A stretch of 64,000 nucleotides of DNA from Salipiger mangrovisoli (GTDB taxonomy: Bacteria > Pseudomonadota > Alphaproteobacteria > Rhodobacterales > Rhodobacteraceae): NCBI RefSeq assembly GCF_015223355.1, contig NZ_JADFFK010000015.1, positions 62,001 to 126,000 on the forward strand, given 5' to 3'. The translations under genes were made by a program, and so were the position numbers. A model generated the notes under the pieces. That model saw nothing but the letters and a program-made list of their open reading frames with translations. It had not been told where the DNA came from and did no database searches. Within the stretch, counting starts at the first letter, position 1. Each line of letters begins with the position of its first letter. Positions 44,160 to 52,672 of this stretch are shown here, in pieces.

Positions 44160-44855
44160 ATGACCCGATCCGCCCTCATCATCGCCCACGGCAGCCCGTC
44201 CGATCCCGATCCGCAGGAAGCGGCGCTGAGGGACCTTGCCGCACGCGTGGGCGCTCTGCTGCCCGGCTGGCGCATCGGCGGGGCGACATTGGCCAAGGAG
44301 GGCGCCTTTGACGCGGCGGTCGCGGAGCTCGGGACGCCGTGGATCTACCCCTACTTCATGGCGCGCGGCTATTTCACCAAGAAGGTGCTCGCCGAACGTG
44401 CCGCGCCGCTGGGCCTGCGGGTGCTCGAGCCCTTCGGCACAGAGCCTGCGCTGGTGCAGAGCGCCGCTCACGCCTTGCGCCGGGAGCTGGCAGGCCGGGG
44501 TTGGCAAGCGGATGCAACGACGCTGCTGGTTGCGGCGCACGGCAGCGCTGTCTCCCGCACCAGCGCCGAAAGCGCCCGCGACTTTGCCGCCGCGCTGAAG
44601 TCCAAGATAGGATTCGCCGAAGCGCGCGCCGGCTACGTCGAGGAGCCGCCCTTCCTGCACGAGTCGGCGCGCGGACTCACTCAGGCGATCTGCCTGCCGC
44701 AATTCGCGCTCAACGCAGGTCACATGCTGGAGGACGTGCCCGGAGCACTGCAACAGGCGGGCTTCTCGGGACCTGTTCTGCCCGCGTTCATCGACTGGCA
44801 GGAAACTCCGGAACTGATCGCGCAAAGCCTTGAAACGCAATCCAACGCCTCGTGA
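44160..44855 (+). CDS. CbiX/SirB-like sirohydrochlorin chelatase family protein
   Basis: The 231-residue protein resembles CbiX: the N-terminal LIIAHGSPSDPDPQEA carries the metal-binding His, a second HG motif appears as LLVAAHGSAVSRTSAES, and a late LPQFALNAGHMLEDVPGAL is typical of the fused two-domain type. These insert cobalt or iron into sirohydrochlorin. Location after DUF4202 fits sirohaem for sulfite or nitrite reduction. A strong terminator follows 20 bases downstream. Confidence 0.82.
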   Translation: MTRSALIIAHGSPSDPDPQEAALRDLAARVGALLPGWRIGGATLAKEGAFDAAVAELGTPWIYPYFMARGYFTKKVLAERAAPLGLRVLEPFGTEPALVQSAAHALRRELAGRGWQADATTLLVAAHGSAVSRTSAESARDFAAALKSKIGFAEARAGYVEEPPFLHESARGLTQAICLPQFALNAGHMLEDVPGALQQAGFSGPVLPAFIDWQETPELIAQSLETQSNAS

Positions 44856-44875
44856 ACCACGGACCTCTCAGGGAC

Positions 44876-44914
44876 AAAAAAGAAGGCCACCGCGTTGCGG
44901 TGGCCTTCTTTTTT
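44876..44914. terminator. Strong bidirectional terminator after the CbiX-like gene
   Basis: A perfect 13-bp stem (44881-44893 with 44897-44909) with a GTT loop, followed by a T tract and preceded by an A tract. It can stop transcription in both directions, including readthrough from the leftward tRNA-Arg gene. Confidence 0.95.
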
Positions 44915-44933
44915 GCCGTCCCCCGGTGGGGAG

Positions 44934-45010
44934 TGGCGGACCGAGGAGGATTCGAACCCCCGACCCCTTGATTCGTAGTCAAGTACTCTATCCAGCTGAG
45001 CTATCGGTCC
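44934..45010 (-). tRNA. tRNA-Arg (anticodon ACG)
   Basis: A 77-nt cloverleaf on the minus strand. The acceptor GGACCGA pairs with TCGGTCC; the anticodon loop is CTACGAA, giving ACG, read as ICG after TadA action; the T arm carries GGTTCGAATCC. The CCA end is encoded at 44936-44934. Confidence 0.96.
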
Positions 45011-45075
45011 GTGAGGGCGGGGTTTAGAGTTTGTTCGGAGGATGCGCAAGAGCGATTTCGAAGAAATTTCCAATC

Positions 45076-46458
45076 TTACCCTAAGTCACCCGTGGGAAGG
45101 CGAATTTCGAAGCATGTCCCGTGCTGATCGGAGCGCAGGAGTTGAAGTTTCCCACCGTGATTCCGCACCAGCTCGGCGACAATGGCCAGACCGAGTCCCG
45201 CGCCCCCCTTGCGCGCGCCGCCCTGGAATGGCTGGAACAGGTGTTCCCGCGCCTTCGGCGGGAGGCCTGGGCCGGTGTCGGTGACCTTGATGATCCAGGC
45301 ATCCTCCTCGACGCGGGCCGAAACGGCGATTTCCCCCTCCTCGCCCGAGCCGGTGATCGCCTGCCGGGCATTGCGCACAAGATTCGCAATCGCGCGGTAG
45401 ATCTGCTCGGGATCGCCGCGAATCTGCATCGAGGCGGGAATGTCTTCGGATAGGCTGACCTCATGCTCGCCGATCGCCAGCCGCTCGGCCTCGAGCACCT
45501 CGTTGACCAGTTCAGCAAGGTTGAACTGAGTCAGCATCGGCGCGGGCTCCTCGGCCTTGCCGAAGGCCAGCGTCGTCTCGCAGAGCGAGACCGCGCGGGT
45601 GATGGAGCTGACCAGCTTCGGAGCCATGCGCTTGACCGCGGGATCCTCGGACATCTCGATGCGGTCCGTGAAGAGCTGCGCCGAGCTGAGGATGTTGCGC
45701 AGGTCGTGGCTGACCCGCGCCACCGCGCCGCCAAGCTGCGCCAGCCGCTCCTTCTGCCGCAGCGACTGCGACAGCTGCGTCTCGAGCGACTTCAGTGCCT
45801 CCTCGGCCTCGCGGATCTCGCGCACGCTGGCGACGGGGGTGATGATGCGCCGCGCGTCTTCGGGATCCTCGGCGTAGCGCTGCATGTGGCCAACCACGCC
45901 CTTGATCGGCTTCACCAGCAGCACGCGCACCGCCAGGAAGAGCAGCAGCGCGGTGATCAGCGACAGCAGCGCCGAGACCAGCAGCACGCCGAGCCCGAAG
46001 TCGATCATCGCCGTGCGCAGCGGCAGGCTGTCCATGGTGACCTCGATCAGCTCGCCGCCGTCATCCTTCGGATAACCCAGCACGCGGATCAGCCGCGGCT
46101 TGGTGTCGGCGAGGCGCAGCAATGCATCCCGCATGAGAATCAGCGGCCCGGCCTCGCGCAGGTCGTAGGTTTCATCAACCGAGCTCGGCATCGGCGACGA
46201 GAGGGCCAGTTCGCGCCGCTCGTCGCGTTGCAGCACGACGTTGTAGACCCCGGCATTGTCCAAGAGCTCGGCCTCCAGTTCGGGGGCCAGAACGTCGTCG
46301 GCAAGCAGCGCAAGCGACGCGATCTGCGCGCGCTCAAGGTGGTCGGTGAGGAAATCCTCACGGAAACGCGCCACCGAGGGCACGAAGATCAGCACTTCGG
46401 CCAGCATCACGAAAACGGTCGTGAGAACCAGAAAGCGGCCTGAGAGCGAGTTGAACAT
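45076..46458 (-). CDS. Sensor histidine kinase, orphan
   Basis: The 460-residue membrane kinase has two transmembrane helices (about 8-27 and 155-175) enclosing a periplasmic sensor, then a HAMP domain (ALFLAVRVLLVKPIKGVV). The phospho-acceptor His is in AVARVSHDLRNILSSAQ. The N-box is NLVRNARQAI, the G1 box DTGPGLP and the G2 box GGAGLGLAIV. No response regulator is beside it. The signal is unknown. Confidence 0.93.
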   Translation of the reverse strand: MFNSLSGRFLVLTTVFVMLAEVLIFVPSVARFREDFLTDHLERAQIASLALLADDVLAPELEAELLDNAGVYNVVLQRDERRELALSSPMPSSVDETYDLREAGPLILMRDALLRLADTKPRLIRVLGYPKDDGGELIEVTMDSLPLRTAMIDFGLGVLLVSALLSLITALLLFLAVRVLLVKPIKGVVGHMQRYAEDPEDARRIITPVASVREIREAEEALKSLETQLSQSLRQKERLAQLGGAVARVSHDLRNILSSAQLFTDRIEMSEDPAVKRMAPKLVSSITRAVSLCETTLAFGKAEEPAPMLTQFNLAELVNEVLEAERLAIGEHEVSLSEDIPASMQIRGDPEQIYRAIANLVRNARQAITGSGEEGEIAVSARVEEDAWIIKVTDTGPGLPPKAREHLFQPFQGGARKGGAGLGLAIVAELVRNHGGKLQLLRSDQHGTCFEIRLPTGDLG

Positions 46459-46477
46459 CTAGAGCAGTCTTAAGCTT

Positions 46478-47896
46478 TCAGGGAAGCAGGCGTTGAACTG
46501 TTCGTGTAACAGCCTTGACCGTGCGGTTTTCAAACAATCTGGGTGTGAAATAGGATCCGGCAACCCGTTTGTTAAGCTCCCCCAGCGTCGGATAGGGCGC
46601 AACCATGCCCGCGATCTGCCCAATCTTGGTTTTTGCCGAGATCGCCAGCGCCCAAGTCGATATCAAGTCCCCCGCCTGTGGGCCGACGATCGTCGCGCCC
46701 ACCGGGCGTCCCCTGTGCACCATCACCTTGGCCAATCCCGCCGTCTCGCGCTCTGCGATGGCGCGATCATTGTGCAAGAGTGCCGCGCGCAGGACCTCGA
46801 GCTTTCCGCCGAATCGCTGTCGTGCCTCGACCTCGCTCAGACCGACATGGGCCAGTTCGGGTCGGGTATAGGTGGCGCGTGGGATATGGTCGGTCGTGGC
46901 CTTTGCCGGCAGGCCGAAGAGCGCCGAGCGGAGGATGATGCCTGCATGGTAGCCCGCAACATGGGTGAACTGCATGCCGCCAGCCGCATCGCCGATGGCG
47001 TAGACCCGGCGATTGGTCGTGCGCAAACCGGCGTCCACCCGGAGGCCCGTCTTGGTGGTCTCTATGCCCGCCACTGCCAGTCCGAGCCCTTCGGTGTTCG
47101 CCCGCCGTCCGGCCGCGACCAGCAGATGCGATCCGGTCAGGCTCCCACCGCCGCTGAGTCGCAGTTCGATGGCGCTGCCCTGCTGGCTGGCGGACGAGAC
47201 CGTCTCGCCTTCGAGAATCGTCACCCCTTCGCCGCGCAGGCGGTCGAGCACGATGGCCGCCATCTCCGGGTCCTCGCGGCCGAGGGCCTTCGCGCCTTCG
47301 ACTACGGTGACCTGCGCACCGAGACGACGGAAGCTCTGCGCCATCTCCATGCCGATCGGCCCGCCGCCAAGGATCAGCAGGTGCGAGGGGAGCTCCTGTA
47401 AATCCCACAGGGTCTCGTTGGTCATGAAGGACACATTGGCCAGGCCCGGCACCGGCGGCACCGCCGCGGCTGATCCGGTGGCCAGCACGATGCGGCGTGC
47501 AGCGATCCTGCAGCGACCCGCCTCCACCTCGCGGTCCGACACAAAGCGGGCGTGGTCGCGAATGACGCGCACGCCGAGCCCCTCGAAGCGCTCCTGCGAA
47601 TCCACCGGGGCGATGCGCGCGATGGTTTCTTGCACATGCGCGCGGACGCGCGGCCAATCGACCTTCGGCCGGTCGAGATCGACTCCGAATGCCGCCGAGG
47701 TCTGCGCCACATGGGCCTGCGCCGCGGCGGCGATCAGCGCCTTGGACGGCACGCAGCCGTAGTTCAGGCAGTCCCCGCCCATCTCGCCGCGCTCGACCAG
47801 AACCACACTGGCCCCCATCTGCACCGCGCCCGCCGCGACCGAAAGCCCGCCAGAGCCCGCACCGATGACCAGAAGGTCGGTCCGAATCGTTTCCAT
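46478..47896 (-). CDS. FAD-dependent disulfide oxidoreductase, mercuric-reductase-like
   Basis: The 472-residue flavoprotein has the FAD loop GAGSGGLSVAAGA (about 12-24), the redox disulfide GGDCLNYGCVPSK and the NAD loop GGGPIGMEMAQSF. The C-terminal dimer motif that in lipoamide dehydrogenase carries HPT...E reads APYPTLGE, so the general-acid histidine is missing. It lacks the extra cysteines of mercuric reductase too. It lies 19 bases after a TVP38 gene, a linkage seen in other bacteria. The substrate is unknown. Confidence 0.88.
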   Translation of the reverse strand: METIRTDLLVIGAGSGGLSVAAGAVQMGASVVLVERGEMGGDCLNYGCVPSKALIAAAAQAHVAQTSAAFGVDLDRPKVDWPRVRAHVQETIARIAPVDSQERFEGLGVRVIRDHARFVSDREVEAGRCRIAARRIVLATGSAAAVPPVPGLANVSFMTNETLWDLQELPSHLLILGGGPIGMEMAQSFRRLGAQVTVVEGAKALGREDPEMAAIVLDRLRGEGVTILEGETVSSASQQGSAIELRLSGGGSLTGSHLLVAAGRRANTEGLGLAVAGIETTKTGLRVDAGLRTTNRRVYAIGDAAGGMQFTHVAGYHAGIILRSALFGLPAKATTDHIPRATYTRPELAHVGLSEVEARQRFGGKLEVLRAALLHNDRAIAERETAGLAKVMVHRGRPVGATIVGPQAGDLISTWALAISAKTKIGQIAGMVAPYPTLGELNKRVAGSYFTPRLFENRTVKAVTRTVQRLLP

Positions 47897-47915
47897 GTCA
47901 CCCCTACCCTTGATC

Positions 47916-48656
47916 TCAGATGCCCTTGCGTGCGCGCCAGGCGCGCAGGATGATCGGCAGGGCCGCCAGCGCGGCAAGCCCCAGCAGCGGCCCGATGACC
48001 TGCGGTGCCCAGAGCAGGCTCAGGTCCGGCGTCCCGCCGCGGTCGAAGACCGACCCGACGCCCACCCCGATCGAGGTGAAGACCAGCGCTCCGGGAATGA
48101 TGCCCAATGCGGTGGTCCACGCAAAGTTCCACAGCCTCACCCCGACCAGCGCGGGCAGCAGGTTTGCCACGAAGAAAGGCACCGCGGGCACCAGACGCAG
48201 CAGCAGAAGCACGCTGATCTCGTTCTGCCGCAGCCCGTCGCGCAGCTTGCCGAGTCGCCCCTCCGAGGCGTCGAACCGGGCGGCAAGCACCTGCCCCAGC
48301 CCGGCGCGGGCGGCGAGAAAGATCGCCACCGCGCCAAGGCTGGCCGAGAGCACGTTGAGCGCGGTGCCCGGCCCTAGGCCGAAGAGAAAGCCGCCGGTGA
48401 CCGAGGCAACCGCCGCCCCCGGCAGCGAGAAGGCGACGATGGCCACGTAGGCGGCGACGAATCCCCCCGCCATGAGCAGGTAGTTGCCGTCCCTCAGCTC
48501 CAGCAGCGCGGCGCGATTCTCGCGCAGCGTGTCGAAGCTGATGTAATCGCGCAGCGTCGCCGCACCGATCACCGCCACAAGCGCAATCAGCGCAAGCGGA
48601 AGGTGGCGCAGCCATCGCGCTCTGGGCGCGGGTGAGTTCGGTGCCGGATCTGTCAT
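47916..48656 (-). CDS. TVP38/TMEM64 (DedA-like) membrane protein
   Basis: The 246-residue, five- or six-helix protein has the SNARE-associated-type signature: FSLPGAAVASVTGGFLFG, then LRLVPAVPFFVANLLPAL. Start is set at ATG 48656, with TAGGAAC just upstream, since the open frame further 5' is not conserved in type. It is upstream of and cotranscribed with the disulfide oxidoreductase. DedA-like proteins move lipids between leaflets; whether this one does is unknown. Confidence 0.88.
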   Translation of the reverse strand: MTDPAPNSPAPRARWLRHLPLALIALVAVIGAATLRDYISFDTLRENRAALLELRDGNYLLMAGGFVAAYVAIVAFSLPGAAVASVTGGFLFGLGPGTALNVLSASLGAVAIFLAARAGLGQVLAARFDASEGRLGKLRDGLRQNEISVLLLLRLVPAVPFFVANLLPALVGVRLWNFAWTTALGIIPGALVFTSIGVGVGSVFDRGGTPDLSLLWAPQVIGPLLGLAALAALPIILRAWRARKGI

Positions 48657-49004
48657 GTTCCTAGAATGGCGCGGGGAATCGTCCGAGCACAGCCCTTTCA
48701 CGCGGCCTTGATCGTCAGTCATCACGGAGCACGGCCCGGACCTGTGCCCGGAACGGTGATCGGGAGATGCAGCGCGCCTTACCGGAAATCTTGCGGCGGT
48801 GACCGGATAGAGGTTTGACACGGGGGCCACTCCTGCCTATAGCACGGCACTCGAATGACCCGGCCCGGCGAATCCGCGGGGCCGTCTGTGATGTAAGCTC
48901 TTGCTGCCAATCCACTGGCACACCGGGCGGACGCCGCAGGCAGCAATGAGACCATGTAGACAGACCGGCCTCGCCCGAGGCCAGATCAGACGGAGAAGAG
49001 CGCG
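48657..49004. other. Intergenic region upstream of rpmH
   Basis: 348 bases without a gene. It contains the divergent start region of the TVP38 gene on the left and the rpmH promoter (48815-48843) with a roughly 155-base leader on the right. The leader carries a GC-rich hairpin-forming stretch near 48870-48890 and no recognisable riboswitch. Confidence 0.7.
48815..48843 (+). promoter_or_regulatory. Sigma-70 promoter of the rpmH-rnpA-yidD operon
   Basis: TTGACA (48815-48820), 17-base spacer, TATAGC (48838-48843). The -35 box is perfect and the -10 box has five of six consensus bases. Confidence 0.85.
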
Positions 49005-49139
49005 ATGAAACGCACCTTTCAGCCTTCGAACCTCGTTCGCAAGCGCCGCCACGGCTTCCGTGCCCGGATGGCGACCAAAGCCGGCCGCGCGATTCTGAAC
49101 GCGCGCCGCGGCCGCGGCCGCAAGAAGCTCAGCGCCTGA
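49005..49139 (+). CDS. rpmH: 50S ribosomal protein bL34
   Basis: A 44-residue, very basic protein: [20 protein letters not shown] then [24 protein letters not shown]. This is the full bL34 signature. CGGAGAAG lies just upstream. It heads the conserved rpmH-rnpA-yidD order. Confidence 0.98.
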   Translation: MKRTFQPSNLVRKRRHGFRARMATKAGRAILNARRGRGRKKLSA

Positions 49140-49155
49140 GTCGCGCGCTCTGCCC

Positions 49156-49665
49156 ATGGCGGAGCGTGTGCACAAGACACCGGCCAAGGCCGCTTCGGTA
49201 GAGACCGAGGCGGCCTTTGCGCTTGGCACGCGTGCGGACACAGGCACTGGCGATATGAACACAGGCAAAGCCGACGGCGATGGCCTGACGGCAAAGGACA
49301 GCCCGAAACTCGAGGTCCTGCGCAAGCGCAGCGATTTCCTCGCGGCGGCGCGCGCCCGGCGGCAGCCGGTGCCGTCCTTCCTGCTGCAGGCACGCTACCG
49401 CGACGACGGCTCGGAGTTGATCCGCGTCGGCTTCACCTGTTCCAAGAAGGTCGGCAATGCCGTCGCCCGCAACCGCGCCAAGCGCCGGCTGCGCGAGATC
49501 GCACGCCTTGGCCTGCCCGAGTTGGGCAAGCCGGGATGGGATTACGTGCTGATCGGCCGCGCCGAGGCGACGGCGGCGCGCGAGTTCACCGCGCTGCAGG
49601 GCGACCTTGCGCAGGCGATCCGCCAAATCCACGCGCCGCGAAAGCCGCGGGCCCCGAAGTCGTGA
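49156..49665 (+). CDS. rnpA: Ribonuclease P protein component
   Basis: The 169-residue protein assists the RNase P RNA in trimming tRNA 5' ends. The core starts with [20 protein letters not shown] and carries [26 protein letters not shown], the RNR motif. The usual length is about 120, so the first ~45 residues are an extension; a start at ATG 49255 would shorten it. Neither ATG has a strong ribosome-binding site. It overlaps yidD by 4 bases. Confidence 0.92.
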   Translation: MAERVHKTPAKAASVETEAAFALGTRADTGTGDMNTGKADGDGLTAKDSPKLEVLRKRSDFLAAARARRQPVPSFLLQARYRDDGSELIRVGFTCSKKVGNAVARNRAKRRLREIARLGLPELGKPGWDYVLIGRAEATAAREFTALQGDLAQAIRQIHAPRKPRAPKS

Positions 49666-49883
49666 GCCCGCTCGCGCATATCGCCGCCCTGCCCGTCCGC
49701 GCCTACCGCCTGATTTTCTCGCCCTGGGTCGGCCATGGCTGCCGCTTCCAGCCGAGCTGCTCGGCCTATGCGCTCGAGGCGCTCGAGAAGCACGGCGCCA
49801 TCAAGGGCTCTTACCTGACCCTCCGCCGCATCCTGCGCTGCCACCCGCTCGGCGGGTCCGGCATCGACAACGTCCCCGATTGA
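49662..49883 (+). CDS. yidD: Membrane protein insertion efficiency factor
   Basis: The 73-residue protein starts with GTG inside the rnpA stop region (GTGA). It carries [27 protein letters not shown] and [10 protein letters not shown], the YidD/DUF37 signature with three cysteines. It helps YidC insert proteins at the inner membrane. Length is typical. Confidence 0.95.
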   Translation: MSPLAHIAALPVRAYRLIFSPWVGHGCRFQPSCSAYALEALEKHGAIKGSYLTLRRILRCHPLGGSGIDNVPD

Positions 49884-49891
49884 GGCCGCCC

Positions 49892-50782
49892 ATGTTCGAC
49901 GACGACGCCGACGACATCCACCCGCTGTTCTACGGTGCCCCGAAGAGCACCGAGTTCAAGAAGCTGCGCAAGCGCATCGTGCAGAACACCCGCGAGGCGG
50001 TCGAACAATACGGCATGATCGAGCGCCGCGAGGATGGCTCCTTGCCGAAATGGCTGGTGTGTCTCTCGGGCGGCAAGGATTCCTACACCCTGCTGGCAGT
50101 CCTGCACGAACTCAAGTGGCGCGGGCTGCTGCCTGTCGAAATCCTCGCCTGCAACCTCGACCAGGGCCAGCCGGGCTTTCCCGCGACGGTGCTGCCCGAG
50201 TTCCTCGAGAAGATGGGTGTGCCGCATCGGATCGAGTATCAGGACACCTATTCGATCGTCATGGACAAGGTGCCGCAGGGCCGGACCTACTGCGCGCTCT
50301 GCTCGCGTCTGCGCCGCGGCAACCTCTATCGCATTGCCCGCGAGGAAGGCTGCTCGGCGGTCGTGCTGGGCCACCACCGCGACGACATCCTCGAGACCTT
50401 CTTCATGAACCTCTTCCACGGCGGGCGGCTTGCGACCATGCCGCCGAAGTTGGTCAACGAGGAGGGCGACCTTTTCGTCTACCGCCCGCTGGCGCATGTC
50501 TCCGAGGCCGATTGCGAGAAATTCGCCCGCTCGATGAACTACCCGATCATCCCCTGCGACCTCTGCGGCTCGCAGGACGGGCTGCAGCGCCAGCAGGTGA
50601 AGCAGATCCTCGATGGTTGGGAAAAGAACTCCCCCGGCCGCCGGCAGGTGATGTTCAAGGCGCTGACCAACATCCGCCCCTCGCACATGATGGATCCCAA
50701 GCTCTTCGACTTCGCCGGGCTGATGCGCGACATGACCAAGCGCGCACCGGATGCCGATGACGGGATTCCCGACCTGCGTTAA
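49892..50782 (+). CDS. ttcA: tRNA 2-thiocytidine(32) synthetase
   Basis: The 296-residue enzyme thiolates C32 in tRNAs. The PP-loop is [12 protein letters not shown], and two CxxC pairs (YCALCSRL and PCDLCGSQ) hold the 4Fe-4S cluster. [24 protein letters not shown] is also conserved. It sits 8 bases after yidD; its presence here within the rpmH-yidC block is not the usual order. Confidence 0.95.
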   Translation: MFDDDADDIHPLFYGAPKSTEFKKLRKRIVQNTREAVEQYGMIERREDGSLPKWLVCLSGGKDSYTLLAVLHELKWRGLLPVEILACNLDQGQPGFPATVLPEFLEKMGVPHRIEYQDTYSIVMDKVPQGRTYCALCSRLRRGNLYRIAREEGCSAVVLGHHRDDILETFFMNLFHGGRLATMPPKLVNEEGDLFVYRPLAHVSEADCEKFARSMNYPIIPCDLCGSQDGLQRQQVKQILDGWEKNSPGRRQVMFKALTNIRPSHMMDPKLFDFAGLMRDMTKRAPDADDGIPDLR

Positions 50783-50843
50783 GCGAAGCCTTACCCTCTT
50801 GCGCTAGATCTTGGTCTGTCTCTGACGATGCAGGGGGCGGACC

Positions 50844-52406
50844 ATGCCGCCGGATCTCGCACATAAGTTTCAGCTGCCGAAGGTCGCGAAAGCGCGCGCG
50901 CAGCTACGGCGCTGGGTCTTTGGACCGCATATGCTCGCGTTTGTCCCGGCACTGTCCCTTGCCGGGTTCTGGATCGGCGGCGAGCCGATCCTGCTGGCGC
51001 TTTCGCTTTTGATCCCGCTTGTCTACGGCCTCTTTCTGACCACCGAACATCCGACCGCCCTCCGCGGGCAGGATCGCCGCGACCGCGATCTGGTCAGCAT
51101 GGCCATGGCACAGGAGCTTGCGGAGCAGAGCTTCGAGCAGGCCCGGAGCGCGCAGCTACACACCGCCTGCCTGCTGTTCGAGGCCGAGGGACTGGAGACG
51201 ATCTCGCGCCGCATGGGCGAGGAAGTGGCCGAAACGCTGCGCCTGCTCTTCCTGAACCGGCTGCGCGACTTGCTGCGCCCCGAGGACAGCGCGCTCCGCA
51301 TTGGCGATTCCCGCTTCATGGCGCTGATCTCGCCCAGCCTGCGGCTCGACCTCGAAGCGCTGCTTGCCCTTGCCGACCGGCTTCAGCGCGGGCTGGAAGA
51401 GCCCGCCGCCACAGATACCGGGGTGCACTACCTGTCCGTCGCTGTGGGCTTCTGCGGCTCGGCCCGGCTGCGCGCGGGCGCAGATGGCACCGATATGCTC
51501 GACTGCGCCCAGGCGGCGCTGCGCGAGGCGATGGACAATGCCCCCTCGGCCATCCGGGCCTGGAGCGAGGGGATGCGCGCCGAGCGGCGCGCCCGCAGCG
51601 CCCTCCTGTCCGAGGTCGAGGCCGCCTTGGCCAAGGGGCAGATCCAGCCCTGGTACCAGCCGCAGCTGTGCACCTCGACAGGCGAGATCAGCGGCGTCGA
51701 GGCGCTGGTGCGCTGGATGCATCCGCAGCAGGGCATTGTGCCGCCCGCCCGCTTCCTCGACGCGCTGCACGATTCGGGGCGCCTCGACCAACTGAGCGAG
51801 GCGGTCTTGCACCACAGCCTCACCGCGCTGCGAAACTGGGATGCCGAGGGGCTGCATATCCCCCGCGTCAGCATCAACCTCTCGGACGTCGAGCTGCGCA
51901 ACCCCCGGTTGGTCGATCGGCTGAAATGGGATCTCGACCGCTTCGGATTTCCAGCGAGCCGCCTGGGCATCGAAGTGCTCGAAACGGTGATCGCCGAAAG
52001 CTCCGTTGGCATCATCGCGCGCAACATCTCCGATCTTGCACGCCTCGGCTGCCGCATCGACCTTGATGACTTCGGGACCGGCCACACGTCGATCGGCGCG
52101 CTGCGCAAGGTCACCGTCCACCGGCTGAAGATCGACAGGAGCTTCGTCACGCGCATCGATCGCAGCGAGGATCAGCGGCGCATGCTGGCCGCGGTGCTGG
52201 GGCTTGCTGACCGGCTGGGGCTGGAAACCGTGGCCGAGGGCGTCGAAAGCAGTGGCGAACACGCGCTGCTTGCCCAGCTCGGCTGCGATCACGCACAGGG
52301 ATTCGGCATCGCGCGTCCGATGCCCGCCCCGCAGCTGGCGGAATGGGCCCGCGAACACGCGCTGCACATCGCCGAAGCGCAGAAGCTCGGCCGCGGCAAC
52401 CGCTGA
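50844..52406 (+). CDS. EAL phosphodiesterase with degenerate GGDEF domain
   Basis: The 520-residue protein has two N-terminal transmembrane helices (about 30-66), a GGDEF-like domain in which the active loop reads RIGDSRFMAL rather than GGDEF, and a C-terminal EAL domain. The EAL part is intact by eye: GVEALVRW, SINLSDVELRNP, then RIDLDDFGTGHTSIG and LKIDRSFV. So it should hydrolyse c-di-GMP, with the GGDEF part acting as a sensor or structural domain. Confidence 0.9.
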   Translation: MPPDLAHKFQLPKVAKARAQLRRWVFGPHMLAFVPALSLAGFWIGGEPILLALSLLIPLVYGLFLTTEHPTALRGQDRRDRDLVSMAMAQELAEQSFEQARSAQLHTACLLFEAEGLETISRRMGEEVAETLRLLFLNRLRDLLRPEDSALRIGDSRFMALISPSLRLDLEALLALADRLQRGLEEPAATDTGVHYLSVAVGFCGSARLRAGADGTDMLDCAQAALREAMDNAPSAIRAWSEGMRAERRARSALLSEVEAALAKGQIQPWYQPQLCTSTGEISGVEALVRWMHPQQGIVPPARFLDALHDSGRLDQLSEAVLHHSLTALRNWDAEGLHIPRVSINLSDVELRNPRLVDRLKWDLDRFGFPASRLGIEVLETVIAESSVGIIARNISDLARLGCRIDLDDFGTGHTSIGALRKVTVHRLKIDRSFVTRIDRSEDQRRMLAAVLGLADRLGLETVAEGVESSGEHALLAQLGCDHAQGFGIARPMPAPQLAEWAREHALHIAEAQKLGRGNR

Positions 52407-52672
52407 CCCCACCGCCACGCAGGAGCCTCGCCAACTCGGCCTCGCGCCGCGAGACCCGAAAGGTCGCCGCCGAGCGCGGAAGTGGCGGAGTGCAAATGCC
52501 GATTGCCCCGCCGCATCCGCTGTACCCATGCCGCCACCCCCCGAATAACGCCACGCTCCCTGCTTCGAAACGCCGACAAACCCCCATGCGGGGCACGATT
52601 CGGCTTGACCTTTGGGGGTCCGCCCTGTTGAACCCGGCTTTGACTTTCCAAGGACAGGTGGCGGTCTTTCGC

